Assembly: GCF_020616555.1 (NCBI RefSeq)
Contig: NZ_CP085173.1
Coordinates: 7,270,001-7,334,000 of the forward strand
Reading direction: 5' to 3'
Length of the DNA stretch: 64,000 nucleotides
DNA from: Streptomyces longhuiensis
GTDB lineage: Bacteria > Actinomycetota > Actinomycetes > Streptomycetales > Streptomycetaceae
Part shown: positions 8,579-17,135 of the stretch, piece after piece
Layout of the letters: every line of letters starts with the position of its first letter
Position numbering within the stretch: position 1 is the first letter of the stretch
Program-made: the position numbers and the translations under genes
The notes under the pieces: generated by a model
The model's input: the letters and a program-made list of their open reading frames with translations, nothing else
What the model was told of the DNA's origin: nothing
Database searches by the model: none

Positions 8579-9586
8579 ATGCGCTACCTCATCATCGGAG
8601 CAGGAGCGGTCGGCGGCGCCATCGGCGGCCGGCTCGCACAGGCCGGGCACGACGTCGTCCTCGTCGCCCGCGGCAAGCAGTACGAGGCACTGCGGGACCA
8701 CGGGCTGCGCCTCGTCACCCCCGACGGCCCGCACACCCACCGCCTCCCGGTCGTCGCCGGGCCCGAGGAGCTCGGCGAGCTGAGCCCGGACGACGTCCTC
8801 GTGCTCGCCGTGAAGACCCAGGACAGCGTCGCGGCGCTCGAAGCGTGGGCCGGGCGGCCGGTCGCCGGAGGCGGCACCGCCGCCGAGCGGCTGCCGCTGG
8901 TCTGCGCACAGAACGGAGTGGAGAGCGAGCGCCTCGCGCTGCGGCACTTCCGGCGCGTCTACGGCATGTGCGTGTGGCTGCCCGCCACGTTCGTCGAGCC
9001 CGGCGTCGTGTCCGCCGCGGGCACCCCGCTCACCGGCATCCTGCACATCGGCCGGTACCCGGGAGGCACCGACGAGACCGCCCACCGCATCTCCGCCGAC
9101 CTGGAGAAGTCCTGCTTCGAGGCACCCGTCGCGCCCGACGCGATGCGCTGGAAGTACGCCAAGCTCCTCGGCAACCTGGCCAACGCGATCGAGGCAGTCT
9201 CCGGGGTGATCACCAGCGACGTGGGGCTCGCCCTCCACGGGCGTGCCCGCGCGGAGGGCGAGGCCGTCCTCGCCGCGGCCGGCATCGCGTTCGCCTCCAA
9301 GGAGGAGGAGAAGGAGTCCCGCGGCGACAAGATCAGGTTCGAGCCCTTCGACGGCTCGGAGCGCAGCGGCGGCTCGTCGTGGCAGTCGCTCAGCCGGGGC
9401 ACGGGCACCATCGAGTCCGACTACCTCAACGGCGAGATGGGCCTGCTCGGACGGCTGCACGGCGTGCCGACCCCGGTCAACGACGCCCTGCAGTCGGTCG
9501 CCGACCGCTTCGCCCGCGAACGCAGGCGGGCCGGGTCCATGACGATCACGGACCTCGTGGCGGAGATCGACGCGGCGACGCGGTAG
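8579..9586 (+). CDS. Ketopantoate reductase family (ApbA/PanE-like) NADPH oxidoreductase
   Basis: 335 residues. The N-terminal Rossmann fold begins directly with YLIIGAGAVGGAIGG (GxGxxG nucleotide loop), followed by VLVLAVKTQDS and CAQNGVE, and by a C-terminal helical domain with WKYAKLLGNLANAIEA carrying the family Lys and Asn. PanE reduces 2-dehydropantoate to pantoate for CoA. Actinomycetes have several paralogues, so the true substrate is uncertain. The ATG at 8579 was chosen because the glycine loop must sit near the N-terminus; no strong Shine-Dalgarno is seen. It stands next to, but not clearly in an operon with, the DinB-like gene. Confidence 0.8.
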   Translation: MRYLIIGAGAVGGAIGGRLAQAGHDVVLVARGKQYEALRDHGLRLVTPDGPHTHRLPVVAGPEELGELSPDDVLVLAVKTQDSVAALEAWAGRPVAGGGTAAERLPLVCAQNGVESERLALRHFRRVYGMCVWLPATFVEPGVVSAAGTPLTGILHIGRYPGGTDETAHRISADLEKSCFEAPVAPDAMRWKYAKLLGNLANAIEAVSGVITSDVGLALHGRARAEGEAVLAAAGIAFASKEEEKESRGDKIRFEPFDGSERSGGSSWQSLSRGTGTIESDYLNGEMGLLGRLHGVPTPVNDALQSVADRFARERRRAGSMTITDLVAEIDAATR

Positions 9587-9637
9587 CTGTCGCATTTCTT
9601 CAAGCCGCCGGCGGCCCCCGCGCGAGACGCTTTCCGC

Positions 9638-10225
9638 ATGGAAACCGAGTACACGTCCATGATCGAGTACACGTCGATGAAGGAATGCGCCGCGGAGGCC
9701 GCCAGGGTCGCGCGCGGGGTCGACGCGGCGCGCCTGCCCGAGCCGAGCGGGTGCGGCGACTGGGACGTCCGCACCCTCGTCAACCACTGGGTCCTCTACT
9801 CCGCGCACGGCCTGGAGCACCGGGCCCTGCGCAAGCAGCTCCCCGACGAGCTCACGGCCCGCGACTTCACCGCCGACACCGACTGGGCCGAGGCCTACGC
9901 GGCACAGCTCGAACGGGCCGTCGCCGCCTGGTCCGACCCGCGGGTCTGGGAGGGCGAGATCGACCTGGGCTTCGCGAAGTCGCCGGCGCCCGAGATCGCC
10001 CGCCTGCTCGTCGCCGAACTGGCCCTCCATGGCTGGGACGTGGCCCACGCCACCGGCCAGAACTTCCAGCTCCCGGACGCCGCGGCCCGACTCCTGCTCG
10101 ACGTGGTCGAGGCGAACGCGGAGGAGTACCGCCGCTACGAGGGCTTCGCCGACGCGGTCCCGGTGCCGGCCGACGCGCCCTTGTTCCACCGGGCGGTCGC
10201 GCTGAGCGGGCGGGATCCGCGCTGA
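9638..10225 (+). CDS. TIGR03086/maleylpyruvate isomerase-type DinB-like protein
   Basis: 195 residues with the DinB four-helix bundle of mycothiol-dependent proteins. The CGDWDVRTLVNHW motif includes metal-ligand candidate His50, and a second motif reads ELALHGWDVA. Family members bind a divalent metal and usually use mycothiol as a cofactor for isomerisation or thiol transfer. The precise reaction is unknown. The N-terminus offers three nearby methionines (1, 8, 14), so the exact start is uncertain. Confidence 0.78.
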   Translation: METEYTSMIEYTSMKECAAEAARVARGVDAARLPEPSGCGDWDVRTLVNHWVLYSAHGLEHRALRKQLPDELTARDFTADTDWAEAYAAQLERAVAAWSDPRVWEGEIDLGFAKSPAPEIARLLVAELALHGWDVAHATGQNFQLPDAAARLLLDVVEANAEEYRRYEGFADAVPVPADAPLFHRAVALSGRDPR

Positions 10226-10316
10226 ACGGCTGAGAGAAACCGAATGCCTCGGAGGAACCGGATGTCTCAGAGGACTGAAGGTCCCGGAGAGGACGGGATG
10301 AGGGGACGGCGGTCTC

Positions 10317-10333
10317 CTGACGCGTCGCGTCAG
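10317..10333. terminator. Small hairpin between convergent genes
   Basis: CTGACGC, GTC, GCGTCAG forms a perfect 7-bp stem with a 3-base loop. It overlaps the stop codon of the chelatase gene on the minus strand and lies after the DinB-like gene on the plus strand. It probably ends the sulfur operon. Confidence 0.5.
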
Positions 10334-11079
10334 GCGCCCACCGCCACCAACTCCCTTACCGTCGCCGCCTCATAGCGGCGCACGAGCAGTCGTGCCACCT
10401 CCGGGGCCGGGCCCAGTACGTCCGCGAGGACGTCCGCTTCGGCGGCGCCACGGGCGATGCGGTCCGGGAGGAAGCCGGGGGCCAGGACGTAGGGAGCGAC
10501 CGCCACCCGGCGGACGCCCTCGGCGCGCAGTTGCGCCACGGCGTCCTCCGTGCGGGGCAGAGATGCGGAGGCGAACGCAGGTCGCACGGCGCACCAACCG
10601 GTGTGCCGCCACTCCCGCGCGATTTCAGCGATCACTGCGATCGCCTCCGGGTCGGTGGAGCCCGCCGAGGCCAGGACGACCCCGGTCGTGGGCTTGTCGG
10701 CCGGGGTGAGCCCGGCCTCGTACAGACGGCGTTCGAGCGCCGTCGTCAGGAGCGGCGAGGGGCCGAGCACCTCCGCCTGGCGGATCCGCAGACGGGCCGG
10801 GGCCTGCCGCAGGACCGCCGGGATGTCCGCCTTCGCATGGAACGCGCGCGTCAGGAGCAGCGGGAGCGCGACCACGTCGCGCACGCCCTCCGCCGCCAGG
10901 GACTCCAGGACGCCGTTCACCGAGGGGACGTTGAAGTCCAGGAACCCCGTCTCCACACGCAGCCCTGGCCGCAGCGCCCGTACTTCGCGTACGAGCGCGT
11001 GGACCGTCGCGGCATGCCGCGGATCGCGGCTGCCGTGAGCGATCACGAGCAGGACCGGGCGGGCGGGGAGCTGGTGCAT
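10330..11079 (-). CDS. Sirohydrochlorin chelatase (CbiX/SirB family)
   Basis: 249 residues with two CbiX-type chelatase halves. The first opens with VLLVIAHGSRDPRHAAT (the catalytic His of the AHGSR motif) and continues with VALPLLLTRAFHAKADIP (a second metal-site His). The second half has ASAGSTDPEA and VAPYVLAPGFLPDR. These enzymes insert Fe2+ (or Co2+) into sirohydrochlorin. As the last gene of the cys operon, 6 bases after ssuC, it very likely makes siroheme for the CysI reductase. The actinobacterial cysH neighbourhood in M. tuberculosis carries a similar gene (che1). Confidence 0.85.
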   Translation of the reverse strand: MHQLPARPVLLVIAHGSRDPRHAATVHALVREVRALRPGLRVETGFLDFNVPSVNGVLESLAAEGVRDVVALPLLLTRAFHAKADIPAVLRQAPARLRIRQAEVLGPSPLLTTALERRLYEAGLTPADKPTTGVVLASAGSTDPEAIAVIAEIAREWRHTGWCAVRPAFASASLPRTEDAVAQLRAEGVRRVAVAPYVLAPGFLPDRIARGAAEADVLADVLGPAPEVARLLVRRYEAATVRELVAVGA

Positions 11080-11085
11080 GGCGGG

Positions 11086-12009
11086 TCAGCTCCTCACCAG
11101 GAGGCCGCGGCTGCGCAGGACGCGCCGCTCCAGAGGGCTGAAGATCAGCAGGTCGATGGCGATACCGACGATCAGGATCAGGAAGATGGCGAGGAAGACC
11201 ATCGACATGGAGCTGGCGTTGCGGCCGTTCTCCAGGAGCTGTCCGAGGCCGATGCCCAGGTCCGGCGACGAGGCGATGATCTCCGCGGCCATCAGCGAGC
11301 GCCACGAGAACGCCCAGCCCTGCTTCAGGCCCGCGAGATAGCCGGGCAGCGCGGCCGGGAGCACGATGTGCCAGGTGTGCCGCAGGCCCGTCGCGCCGAG
11401 GGTGCGGCCGGCCCGCAGGAACAGCGGCGGCACCTGGTCGACGCCCGACACCAGGCCGTTGGCGATCGAGGGGACCGCGCCGAGCAGGATCACGGCGTAC
11501 ATCATCTTGTTGTCGAGGCCCAGCCAGATCACGGCCGGCGGGACCCAGGCGACCGAGGGCAGCGACTGGAGGCCGGACAGGATCGGGCCGATCGCGGACC
11601 GGATGAACCGGACCCGGGCGACGACCAGGCCGAGCGGGGTGCCGATCACCAGCGCCAGCAGGAAGCCGAGCAGGCCGCGCGACACACTCGTCCAGATGTA
11701 GTCGAGAAGCGTCCCCTGCAGCCACGCGTCGGACACCTCGCCCCACACCGCGGACGGCGAGGGCAGCTTGCTCGGGTCGTCGACGATCTTGAACGACACC
11801 AGTCCCTGCCACACCACCAGGACCAGGAGCACCGCCGTCAGCGGCGGCAGCACCTTCTGGACCAGTGTCTGGCGCAGCGGGGTACGGGCGGTCTGCACGG
11901 TCTCCAGGGCGTCGAGCCCCGCTTCGAGACCGGCCAGGTCCTGTGCGGCGCCCGTGTCCTTGACGGCGCCCGTGTCCTTGCGCGCGGTCGTCGTCTCAGT
12001 GCTGGCCAT
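11086..12009 (-). CDS. ssuC: Sulfonate-type ABC transporter permease
   Basis: 307 residues with about six membrane helices and the EAA-type loop typical of SsuC/TauC/NrtB permeases (GLRHTWHIVLPAALPGYLAG). An N-terminal acidic cytoplasmic stretch precedes the first helix (about 60-80). It should pair with the adjacent ATPase and lipoprotein to import aliphatic sulfonates or sulfate esters for desulfonation. I chose ATG 12009 because GGGGAG lies 10 bases upstream; it overlaps the end of ssuB by 14 bases. Location in the cys operon supports a sulfur substrate, but nitrate/taurine permeases look alike. Confidence 0.82.
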   Translation of the reverse strand: MASTETTTARKDTGAVKDTGAAQDLAGLEAGLDALETVQTARTPLRQTLVQKVLPPLTAVLLVLVVWQGLVSFKIVDDPSKLPSPSAVWGEVSDAWLQGTLLDYIWTSVSRGLLGFLLALVIGTPLGLVVARVRFIRSAIGPILSGLQSLPSVAWVPPAVIWLGLDNKMMYAVILLGAVPSIANGLVSGVDQVPPLFLRAGRTLGATGLRHTWHIVLPAALPGYLAGLKQGWAFSWRSLMAAEIIASSPDLGIGLGQLLENGRNASSMSMVFLAIFLILIVGIAIDLLIFSPLERRVLRSRGLLVRS

Positions 12010-12784
12010 GGCGGCGGATCTCCCCACGCAGTTGTTCGGTGATCTCGACGGACAGTTCCGCCACGGCGGTGTCCTCGATGCGGCGCGGCTGCGGAATGCC
12101 GACCCGCCACTCGTGCGCCACCCGGCCCGGACGCGACGAGAGCAGCACGACCCGCTCGGCGAGCCGCACCGCCTCGCGGACGTTGTGCGTGACGAACAGG
12201 ACGGAGACGTTCGTCTCGCGCCAGATACGGGTCAGCTCGTCGTGCAGCACGTCGCGCGTGATGGCGTCGAGCGCGGCGAACGGCTCGTCCATCAGCAGCA
12301 GTTGGCTGTCCTGCGCGAGCGCCCGGGCCATCGCCACGCGCTGGCGCATACCGCCGGACAGCTCGTGCACCCGTTTGCTGTACGCGCCGTTCAGCCGGAC
12401 GAGCTCCAGGAGCTCCTCCGCCCGCGTGCGGCGGTCGGCCTTCGCGACGCCGCGCAGCTTCAGGGCCAGTTCGATGTTCTTGCCCGCGGTCAGCCACGGG
12501 AAGAGGGCGTGCTCCTGGAACATCAGGGCCGGCCGGCCCTGCGTGCTGATCTCGCCGGACGAGGGCCGGTCGAGGCCCGCGACCAGGTTGAGCAGCGTCG
12601 ACTTCCCGCAGCCCGAGGCTCCCAGGAGGGTGACGAACTCGCCCGGAGCGACATCGAGCGTGATGTCGTCCAGGACGAGCTGCTGCCCGGTGGGCGTGGC
12701 GAAGGACTTCGAGACGTGCTCGATCCGCGCGGCGTGGCCGGTGGTCTCCGTGCCGTCCACGGCCTTGGCGAGGGTCGTTGCCAT
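11996..12784 (-). CDS. ssuB: Sulfonate-type ABC transporter ATP-binding protein
   Basis: 262-residue ABC ATPase. Walker A is GASGCGKS (residues 55-62), the signature LSGGMRQ begins at 142, and Walker B LLLMDEPFAALD at 162-173 contains the catalytic Glu167. AGGAGG lies 8 bases before the ATG at 12784, a strong ribosome-binding site that argues against the upstream in-frame codon. It energises uptake through SsuC. Closest subfamily by pattern is SsuB/TauB/NrtD. Confidence 0.87.
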   Translation of the reverse strand: MATTLAKAVDGTETTGHAARIEHVSKSFATPTGQQLVLDDITLDVAPGEFVTLLGASGCGKSTLLNLVAGLDRPSSGEISTQGRPALMFQEHALFPWLTAGKNIELALKLRGVAKADRRTRAEELLELVRLNGAYSKRVHELSGGMRQRVAMARALAQDSQLLLMDEPFAALDAITRDVLHDELTRIWRETNVSVLFVTHNVREAVRLAERVVLLSSRPGRVAHEWRVGIPQPRRIEDTAVAELSVEITEQLRGEIRRHGQH

Positions 12785-12833
12785 GGTCGTCACCTCCTGG
12801 GAACTCAAGCGATTACGGGATTGCCTGACGCGG

Positions 12834-13949
12834 TTACTTGACGCCGAGGCCGGCGTCGGCCACCGCGCTCTTGCCCTCGGCCTTGAGGACCTTGTTCAGC
12901 GGTGCGAGGTCGTAGATGCCCTTGAGGTCGGGCTTCTCCAGCAGGCCCGCCTTCACCGCGTGTGCCGCCTCGGTGTCGAGGGTCGAGGCCAGCGGGTCAT
13001 CGGTGAACTGGATCGACTTCCACGCCGGGTCGAGCACGTCCGTGGGCAGCGCCTTGCCGGAGTCGGCCGCCAGCTGCTTGTTGGCCGCGGCCTTCGCCTC
13101 GTCCGGGTTGGCGTTGATCCACGTGTTCGTCTTCACCGAGCCGCGCAGCACGGCCTCGACGACGTCCGGGTGCTCCTTGAGGAACTTCTGCGACACGATG
13201 ATGTTCGTGATCACGAACTTCTTGTCGGGCCACAGGTCGGACTCGTCGAGGAGGACCTTGCCGCCCTCGGCCACGAGCTTGGAAGCGGTCGGCTCCGGCA
13301 CCCAGGCGCCGTCGATGGAGCCGGACTTGTAGGCGTCCGGGGTGATCTTGTTGTCCGTGCGGACCACGGAGACGTCGCCCTTGCCGCTGTTGGCGTCGAC
13401 CTTCCAGCCCTTCTCGGCGATCCAGTTGAGGAACGCGACGTCCTGCGTGTTGCCGAGCTGCGGGGTGGCGATCTTCTTGCCCTTGACGTCGTCCAGGGAC
13501 TTGATCTTCTTCGGGTTCACCACCAGCTTCACACCGCCGGACGCCGAACCGCCGATGATGCGCAGGCTCTTGCCCTGGGACTTGGTGAAGCCGTTGATCG
13601 ACGGGGAGGGGCCGATCCAGCCGATGTCGATGGAGCCGCCGTTGAGCGCCTCGATCTCGGACGGGCCCGCGTTGAAGATCTGGTACTTGGCCTGAGTGCC
13701 CTTGAGCTCCTTCTGGAAGAAGCCCTTCTGGTTGCCCACGAGGGCGGTGCCGTGCGTGAGGTTGCCGAAGTAGCCGATCTTCACGGTGTCGGCGGAGAGC
13801 TTCTTGCCCTTGGCGGCGACGTTCGTCTTGTCGGACGTGTCGTCCTTGGCCGAGGAGCCGTAGCCGCAGGCCGTCGCGGCGAGCGCGAGGAGCGGCAGAG
13901 CGGCGACGGCGGCGAGGCCGCGGCGCCAGGAGACGGAGTTGGCAGGCAC
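12834..13949 (-). CDS. ssuA: Sulfonate-type ABC transporter substrate-binding lipoprotein
   Basis: 371 residues. A lipoprotein signal peptide (basic start WRRG, hydrophobic core, LAATAC lipobox with Cys near residue 28) is followed by a periplasmic-type binding fold of the SsuA/THI5 class (TVKIGYFGNLTHGTA, ALNGGSIDIGWIGPSP, KKIATPQLGNTQD). These bind sulfonates, taurine or sulfate esters outside the membrane. I chose the GTG at 13949, which leaves the usual short basic n-region. A gap of about 230 bases separates it from cysN, so it may also have its own promoter. Confidence 0.83.
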   Translation of the reverse strand: MPANSVSWRRGLAAVAALPLLALAATACGYGSSAKDDTSDKTNVAAKGKKLSADTVKIGYFGNLTHGTALVGNQKGFFQKELKGTQAKYQIFNAGPSEIEALNGGSIDIGWIGPSPSINGFTKSQGKSLRIIGGSASGGVKLVVNPKKIKSLDDVKGKKIATPQLGNTQDVAFLNWIAEKGWKVDANSGKGDVSVVRTDNKITPDAYKSGSIDGAWVPEPTASKLVAEGGKVLLDESDLWPDKKFVITNIIVSQKFLKEHPDVVEAVLRGSVKTNTWINANPDEAKAAANKQLAADSGKALPTDVLDPAWKSIQFTDDPLASTLDTEAAHAVKAGLLEKPDLKGIYDLAPLNKVLKAEGKSAVADAGLGVK

Positions 13950-14075
13950 GGGAGGTGGTCCTCTCGTTGGCCCGGCGGTCACGCTCTCAGGGCGTGGCCG
14001 GGAGGTCGGCAGGGTTTCGTCTTCGTACGAACAGGTCGCGGGGGGTGTGGGCGCGCAGGCAGTGCGCGTACGTCA

Positions 14076-14177
14076 TCACGCACATCGCCCGACCCCGCCC
14101 TGGCCCGCGCCGAGGGCGCCGCTGCCGACACGGCCGCCCTCTTTCGCGAACGTCGCATAGATGTCGATGGACGTCAT
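14076..14177 (-). CDS. Possible 33-residue ORF after cysN
   Basis: An ATG two bases after the cysN stop opens a 33-codon frame ending at 14076. Most third positions are G or C and the first half (ATFAKEGG) is polar. There is no clear Shine-Dalgarno other than possible re-initiation from cysN. I do not recognise a family, and it may be chance reading through the cysN-ssuA gap. Confidence 0.25.
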   Translation of the reverse strand: MTSIDIYATFAKEGGRVGSGALGAGQGGVGRCA

Positions 14178-14179
14178 GG

Positions 14180-15538
14180 CTAGAAGTCCCAGCCGTCGTC
14201 GTCGGTGGCCTGCGCGGACTCTTCCGCGTGGACCGCCTGCGGCTTGCCGCCGAACGCCTCGCCCGCCATGCCGGCGGCGAGCGTCGTCCCGTCGGACGGG
14301 TCGATGAGGAGGAACGAACCGGTGCGGCGCGAGTCGGCGTAGTCGTCGAGCGCGATCGGTTCGGCGGTGCGGACCTTCACGCGGCCGATGTCGTTGGCGA
14401 CCAGCCGGCCCGGCTCGGGGTGCTGGGACAGGTCGTCCAGGGTGAGCCGCGAGGGGATCTCCTTGACGATCGCCTTGACCGTACGCGTCGTGTGCTTGAG
14501 CAGCACGCGCTGGCCGACGACGAGAGGCTGGTCGGCCACGTGGCAGACGGTCGCCTCGACGTCCTGCGACGTGGCGGGCGCGTCGCCGCTCGGCACGATC
14601 AGGTCGCCGCGCGAGATGTCGATGTCGTCCTCCAGGAGGAGGGTCACCGACTGCGGCGTCCACGCCACGTCGACCGACGTGCCCAGCAGGTCGATCCCGG
14701 AGACCTTCGACGTGCGGCCCGACGGCAGCACCGTGACGGACTCGCCGACGCGGAACGTGCCGGCCGCGATCTGGCCCGCGTAACCGCGGTAGTCGGGGTG
14801 CTCGGCGGTCTGCGGGCGGATGACGACCTGGACGGGCAGCCGCGCGTGGCAGCTCGTCAGGTCGTGGCTGACCGGGACCGTCTCCAGGTGCTCGAGGACG
14901 GTCGGGCCGCCGTACCAGTCCATGTTCGCGGACGGCTCCACGACGTTGTCACCGGCGAGCGCGGAGATCGGGATCGCGGTGATCTCGGGAACGCCCAGGT
15001 CGGACGCGTACGCCGTGAACTCCTCGGCGATCTTCGCGAAGACGGGCTCCGCGTAGTCGACGAGGTCCATCTTGTTCACCGCGAGCACCACGTGCGGGAC
15101 GCGCAGGAGCGCGGCGACGGCGGCGTGCCGGCGGGTCTGCTCGATGACGCCGTTGCGGGCGTCGACGAGGACGACGGCGAGGTCGGCGGTGGACGCGCCG
15201 GTCACCATGTTCCGGGTGTACTGCACATGGCCCGGGGTGTCGGCCAGGATGAACCGGCGCCGGGGCGTGGCGAAGTAGCGGTAGGCGACGTCGATGGTGA
15301 TGCCCTGCTCGCGCTCGGCGCGCAGGCCGTCGGTGAGCAGTGCCAGGTCGGGCGCCTCCTGACCGCGGTTGCGGGACGCGTGCTCGACGGCCTCCAGCTG
15401 GTCCGTGAGGACCGACTTGGAGTCGTGCAGCAGGCGGCCCACGAGGGTGGACTTGCCGTCGTCGACGGAACCGGCGGTGGCGAACCGCAGCAGGGTGGTG
15501 GCCGACAGGTCGGCCAACTGCTCTGTGGTGGTGCTCAT
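14180..15538 (-). CDS. cysN: Sulfate adenylyltransferase subunit 1 (GTPase, CysN)
   Basis: 452 residues, an EF-Tu-like translation-factor GTPase that drives ATP sulfurylase. G1 is GSVDDGKS (23-30), G3 is DTPGH and G4 is NKMD; two beta-barrel domains follow. With CysD it makes adenosine 5'-phosphosulfate (APS) from sulfate and ATP, coupled to GTP hydrolysis. There is no fused CysC kinase domain; APS kinase is separate here. Its ATG directly follows the cysD stop, so the subunits are translationally coupled and made together. Confidence 0.93.
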   Translation of the reverse strand: MSTTTEQLADLSATTLLRFATAGSVDDGKSTLVGRLLHDSKSVLTDQLEAVEHASRNRGQEAPDLALLTDGLRAEREQGITIDVAYRYFATPRRRFILADTPGHVQYTRNMVTGASTADLAVVLVDARNGVIEQTRRHAAVAALLRVPHVVLAVNKMDLVDYAEPVFAKIAEEFTAYASDLGVPEITAIPISALAGDNVVEPSANMDWYGGPTVLEHLETVPVSHDLTSCHARLPVQVVIRPQTAEHPDYRGYAGQIAAGTFRVGESVTVLPSGRTSKVSGIDLLGTSVDVAWTPQSVTLLLEDDIDISRGDLIVPSGDAPATSQDVEATVCHVADQPLVVGQRVLLKHTTRTVKAIVKEIPSRLTLDDLSQHPEPGRLVANDIGRVKVRTAEPIALDDYADSRRTGSFLLIDPSDGTTLAAGMAGEAFGGKPQAVHAEESAQATDDDGWDF

Positions 15539-16477
15539 TTAGAAATACCCCTCGCGCTTGCGGTCTTCCATCGCGGCCTCGGACATCTTGTCGTCGGCAC
15601 GGGTCGCGCCCCGCTCGGTGAGCCGGGAGGCGGCGATCTCGGTGATCACGGCGTCCAGCGTCGTCGCGTCGGAGTCGACGGCGCCGGTGCACGACATGTC
15701 GCCGACCGTGCGGTAGCGGACGAGGCGCTTCTCGACGGTCTCGCCCTCCTTGGGGCCGCCCCACTCACCGGCGGTCAGCCACATGCCGGAGCGCTTGAAG
15801 ACGTCCCGCTCGTGCGCGAAGTAGATCTGCGGCAGCTCGATGCCCTCGCGGGCTATGTACTGCCACACGTCGAGCTCGGTCCAGTTGGACAGCGGGAAGA
15901 CGCGCACGTGCTCGCCCGGGGCGTGGCGGCCGTTGTAGAGCTGCCACAGCTCGGGGCGCTGGCGGCGAGGGTCCCACTGGGAGAACTCGTCGCGCAGGGA
16001 GAACACGCGCTCCTTGGCGCGGGCCTTCTCCTCGTCGCGGCGCCCGCCGCCGAAGACGGCGTCGAACCGCTCCGCCTGGATCTTCTCCGTCAGCGGCACC
16101 GTCTGCAGGGGGTTGCGCGTACCGTCCGGGCGCTCCTTGAGTGCGCCGCGGTCGATGTACTCCTGCACGGACGCGACGTGCAGCCGAAGGCCGTGCTCGG
16201 CCACGACCCGGTCGCGGTACTCCAGGACCTCGGGGAAGTTGTGCCCGGTGTCGACGTGCAGCAGCGTGAACGGCACCGGCGCCGGCGCGAACGCCTTGAG
16301 CGCCAGGTGCAGCATCACGATGGAGTCCTTGCCACCGGAGAAGAGGATCACCGGCCGCTCGAACTCGCCCGCGACCTCACGGAAGATGTGCACGGCCTCG
16401 GACTCGAGAGCGTCCAGGTGCGAGAGCGCGTACGGGCTGTCGGTCGCTTCGCCGGTGGTGGGTGCGACGGTCGTCAT
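15539..16477 (-). CDS. cysD: Sulfate adenylyltransferase subunit 2 (CysD)
   Basis: 312 residues of the PP-loop ATP pyrophosphatase superfamily. The pyrophosphate-binding loop SGGKDS is at 47-52, followed by LLHVDTGHNFPEV and FGGGRRDEEKARAKER. It adenylates sulfate, activated by CysN. ATG 16477 has AAAGGGAG close upstream, and earlier in-frame codons lie in an arginine-rich, non-family stretch. The gene begins 91 bases after cysC. Confidence 0.94.
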   Translation of the reverse strand: MTTVAPTTGEATDSPYALSHLDALESEAVHIFREVAGEFERPVILFSGGKDSIVMLHLALKAFAPAPVPFTLLHVDTGHNFPEVLEYRDRVVAEHGLRLHVASVQEYIDRGALKERPDGTRNPLQTVPLTEKIQAERFDAVFGGGRRDEEKARAKERVFSLRDEFSQWDPRRQRPELWQLYNGRHAPGEHVRVFPLSNWTELDVWQYIAREGIELPQIYFAHERDVFKRSGMWLTAGEWGGPKEGETVEKRLVRYRTVGDMSCTGAVDSDATTLDAVITEIAASRLTERGATRADDKMSEAAMEDRKREGYF

Positions 16478-16568
16478 GCTGACTCCCTTTCGTTCGCTTC
16501 TCCGCCTGCGCGGCGCAGAGGTGCGGGCATCGGCGTCGTCTGTCGCGGAGTGGCCGCGCAGGCGTCGC

Positions 16569-17135
16569 TCACAGGACACCCCGCTCGGTGAGCAGCGCGT
16601 GGAGCGCGGCCGCGGACTCCTGCACGGTCTGGGTGTGCGACTCGATGCGCAGGTCGGGCGATTCGGGCGCCTCGTACGGGTCGTCGACCCCGGTCAGCCC
16701 GGAGATCTCGCCCGCCGCCTGCTTCGCGTACAGGCCCTTCACATCGCGCACGGAGCACACCTCGACGGGCGTGGCCACGTGCACCTCCAGGTAGCCGGTG
16801 CCGCCGGCCTGGTGGCGCTTGCGCACCGCCTCGCGGCTGTCCGCGAACGGCGCGATCACCGGTACGAGCGTCAACACGCCGTTACGGGCGAGGAGTTCGG
16901 CGAGGAAGCCGATGCGCTGCACGTTCGTGTCGCGGTCCGCGCGGCTGAAGCCGAGGCCCGCCGAGAGGAACTCGCGGATCTCGTCGCCGTCGAGCACCTC
17001 GACGCGGCGGCCGTCGGTGCGCAGCCGCTCGGCGAGCTCGTTGGCGATGGTGGTCTTGCCCGCGCTCGGCAGACCCGTGAGCCAGACGGTGGCTCCGGTC
17101 ACTTGCTTCTCCAAAGTCTCTGTGGTTCCGGGCAT
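16569..17135 (-). CDS. cysC: Adenylylsulfate kinase (APS kinase, CysC)
   Basis: 188 residues. The P-loop GLPSAGKT (21-28) is followed by LDGDEIREFLSAGLGFSRADR, the APS-binding segment of CysC, and by PFADSREAVR. It phosphorylates APS to 3'-phospho-APS (PAPS). The ATG overlaps the cysH stop as TGATG, so translation is coupled. Having both CysC and an iron-sulfur CysH means PAPS may be made mainly for sulfation or as a reductase substrate; sequence alone does not decide. Confidence 0.93.
   Translation of the reverse strand: MPGTTETLEKQVTGATVWLTGLPSAGKTTIANELAERLRTDGRRVEVLDGDEIREFLSAGLGFSRADRDTNVQRIGFLAELLARNGVLTLVPVIAPFADSREAVRKRHQAGGTGYLEVHVATPVEVCSVRDVKGLYAKQAAGEISGLTGVDDPYEAPESPDLRIESHTQTVQESAAALHALLTERGVL

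Noticed and set aside
8170..8580. Alternative minus-strand frame of the small DUF3592-like gene
   Set aside because: The frame used at 8037-8486 has signal-like and membrane segments; the other does not.
16478..16579. 34-residue N-terminal extension of CysD
   Set aside because: Arginine-rich and unlike the family. A clear AAAGGGAG precedes the internal ATG at 16477.
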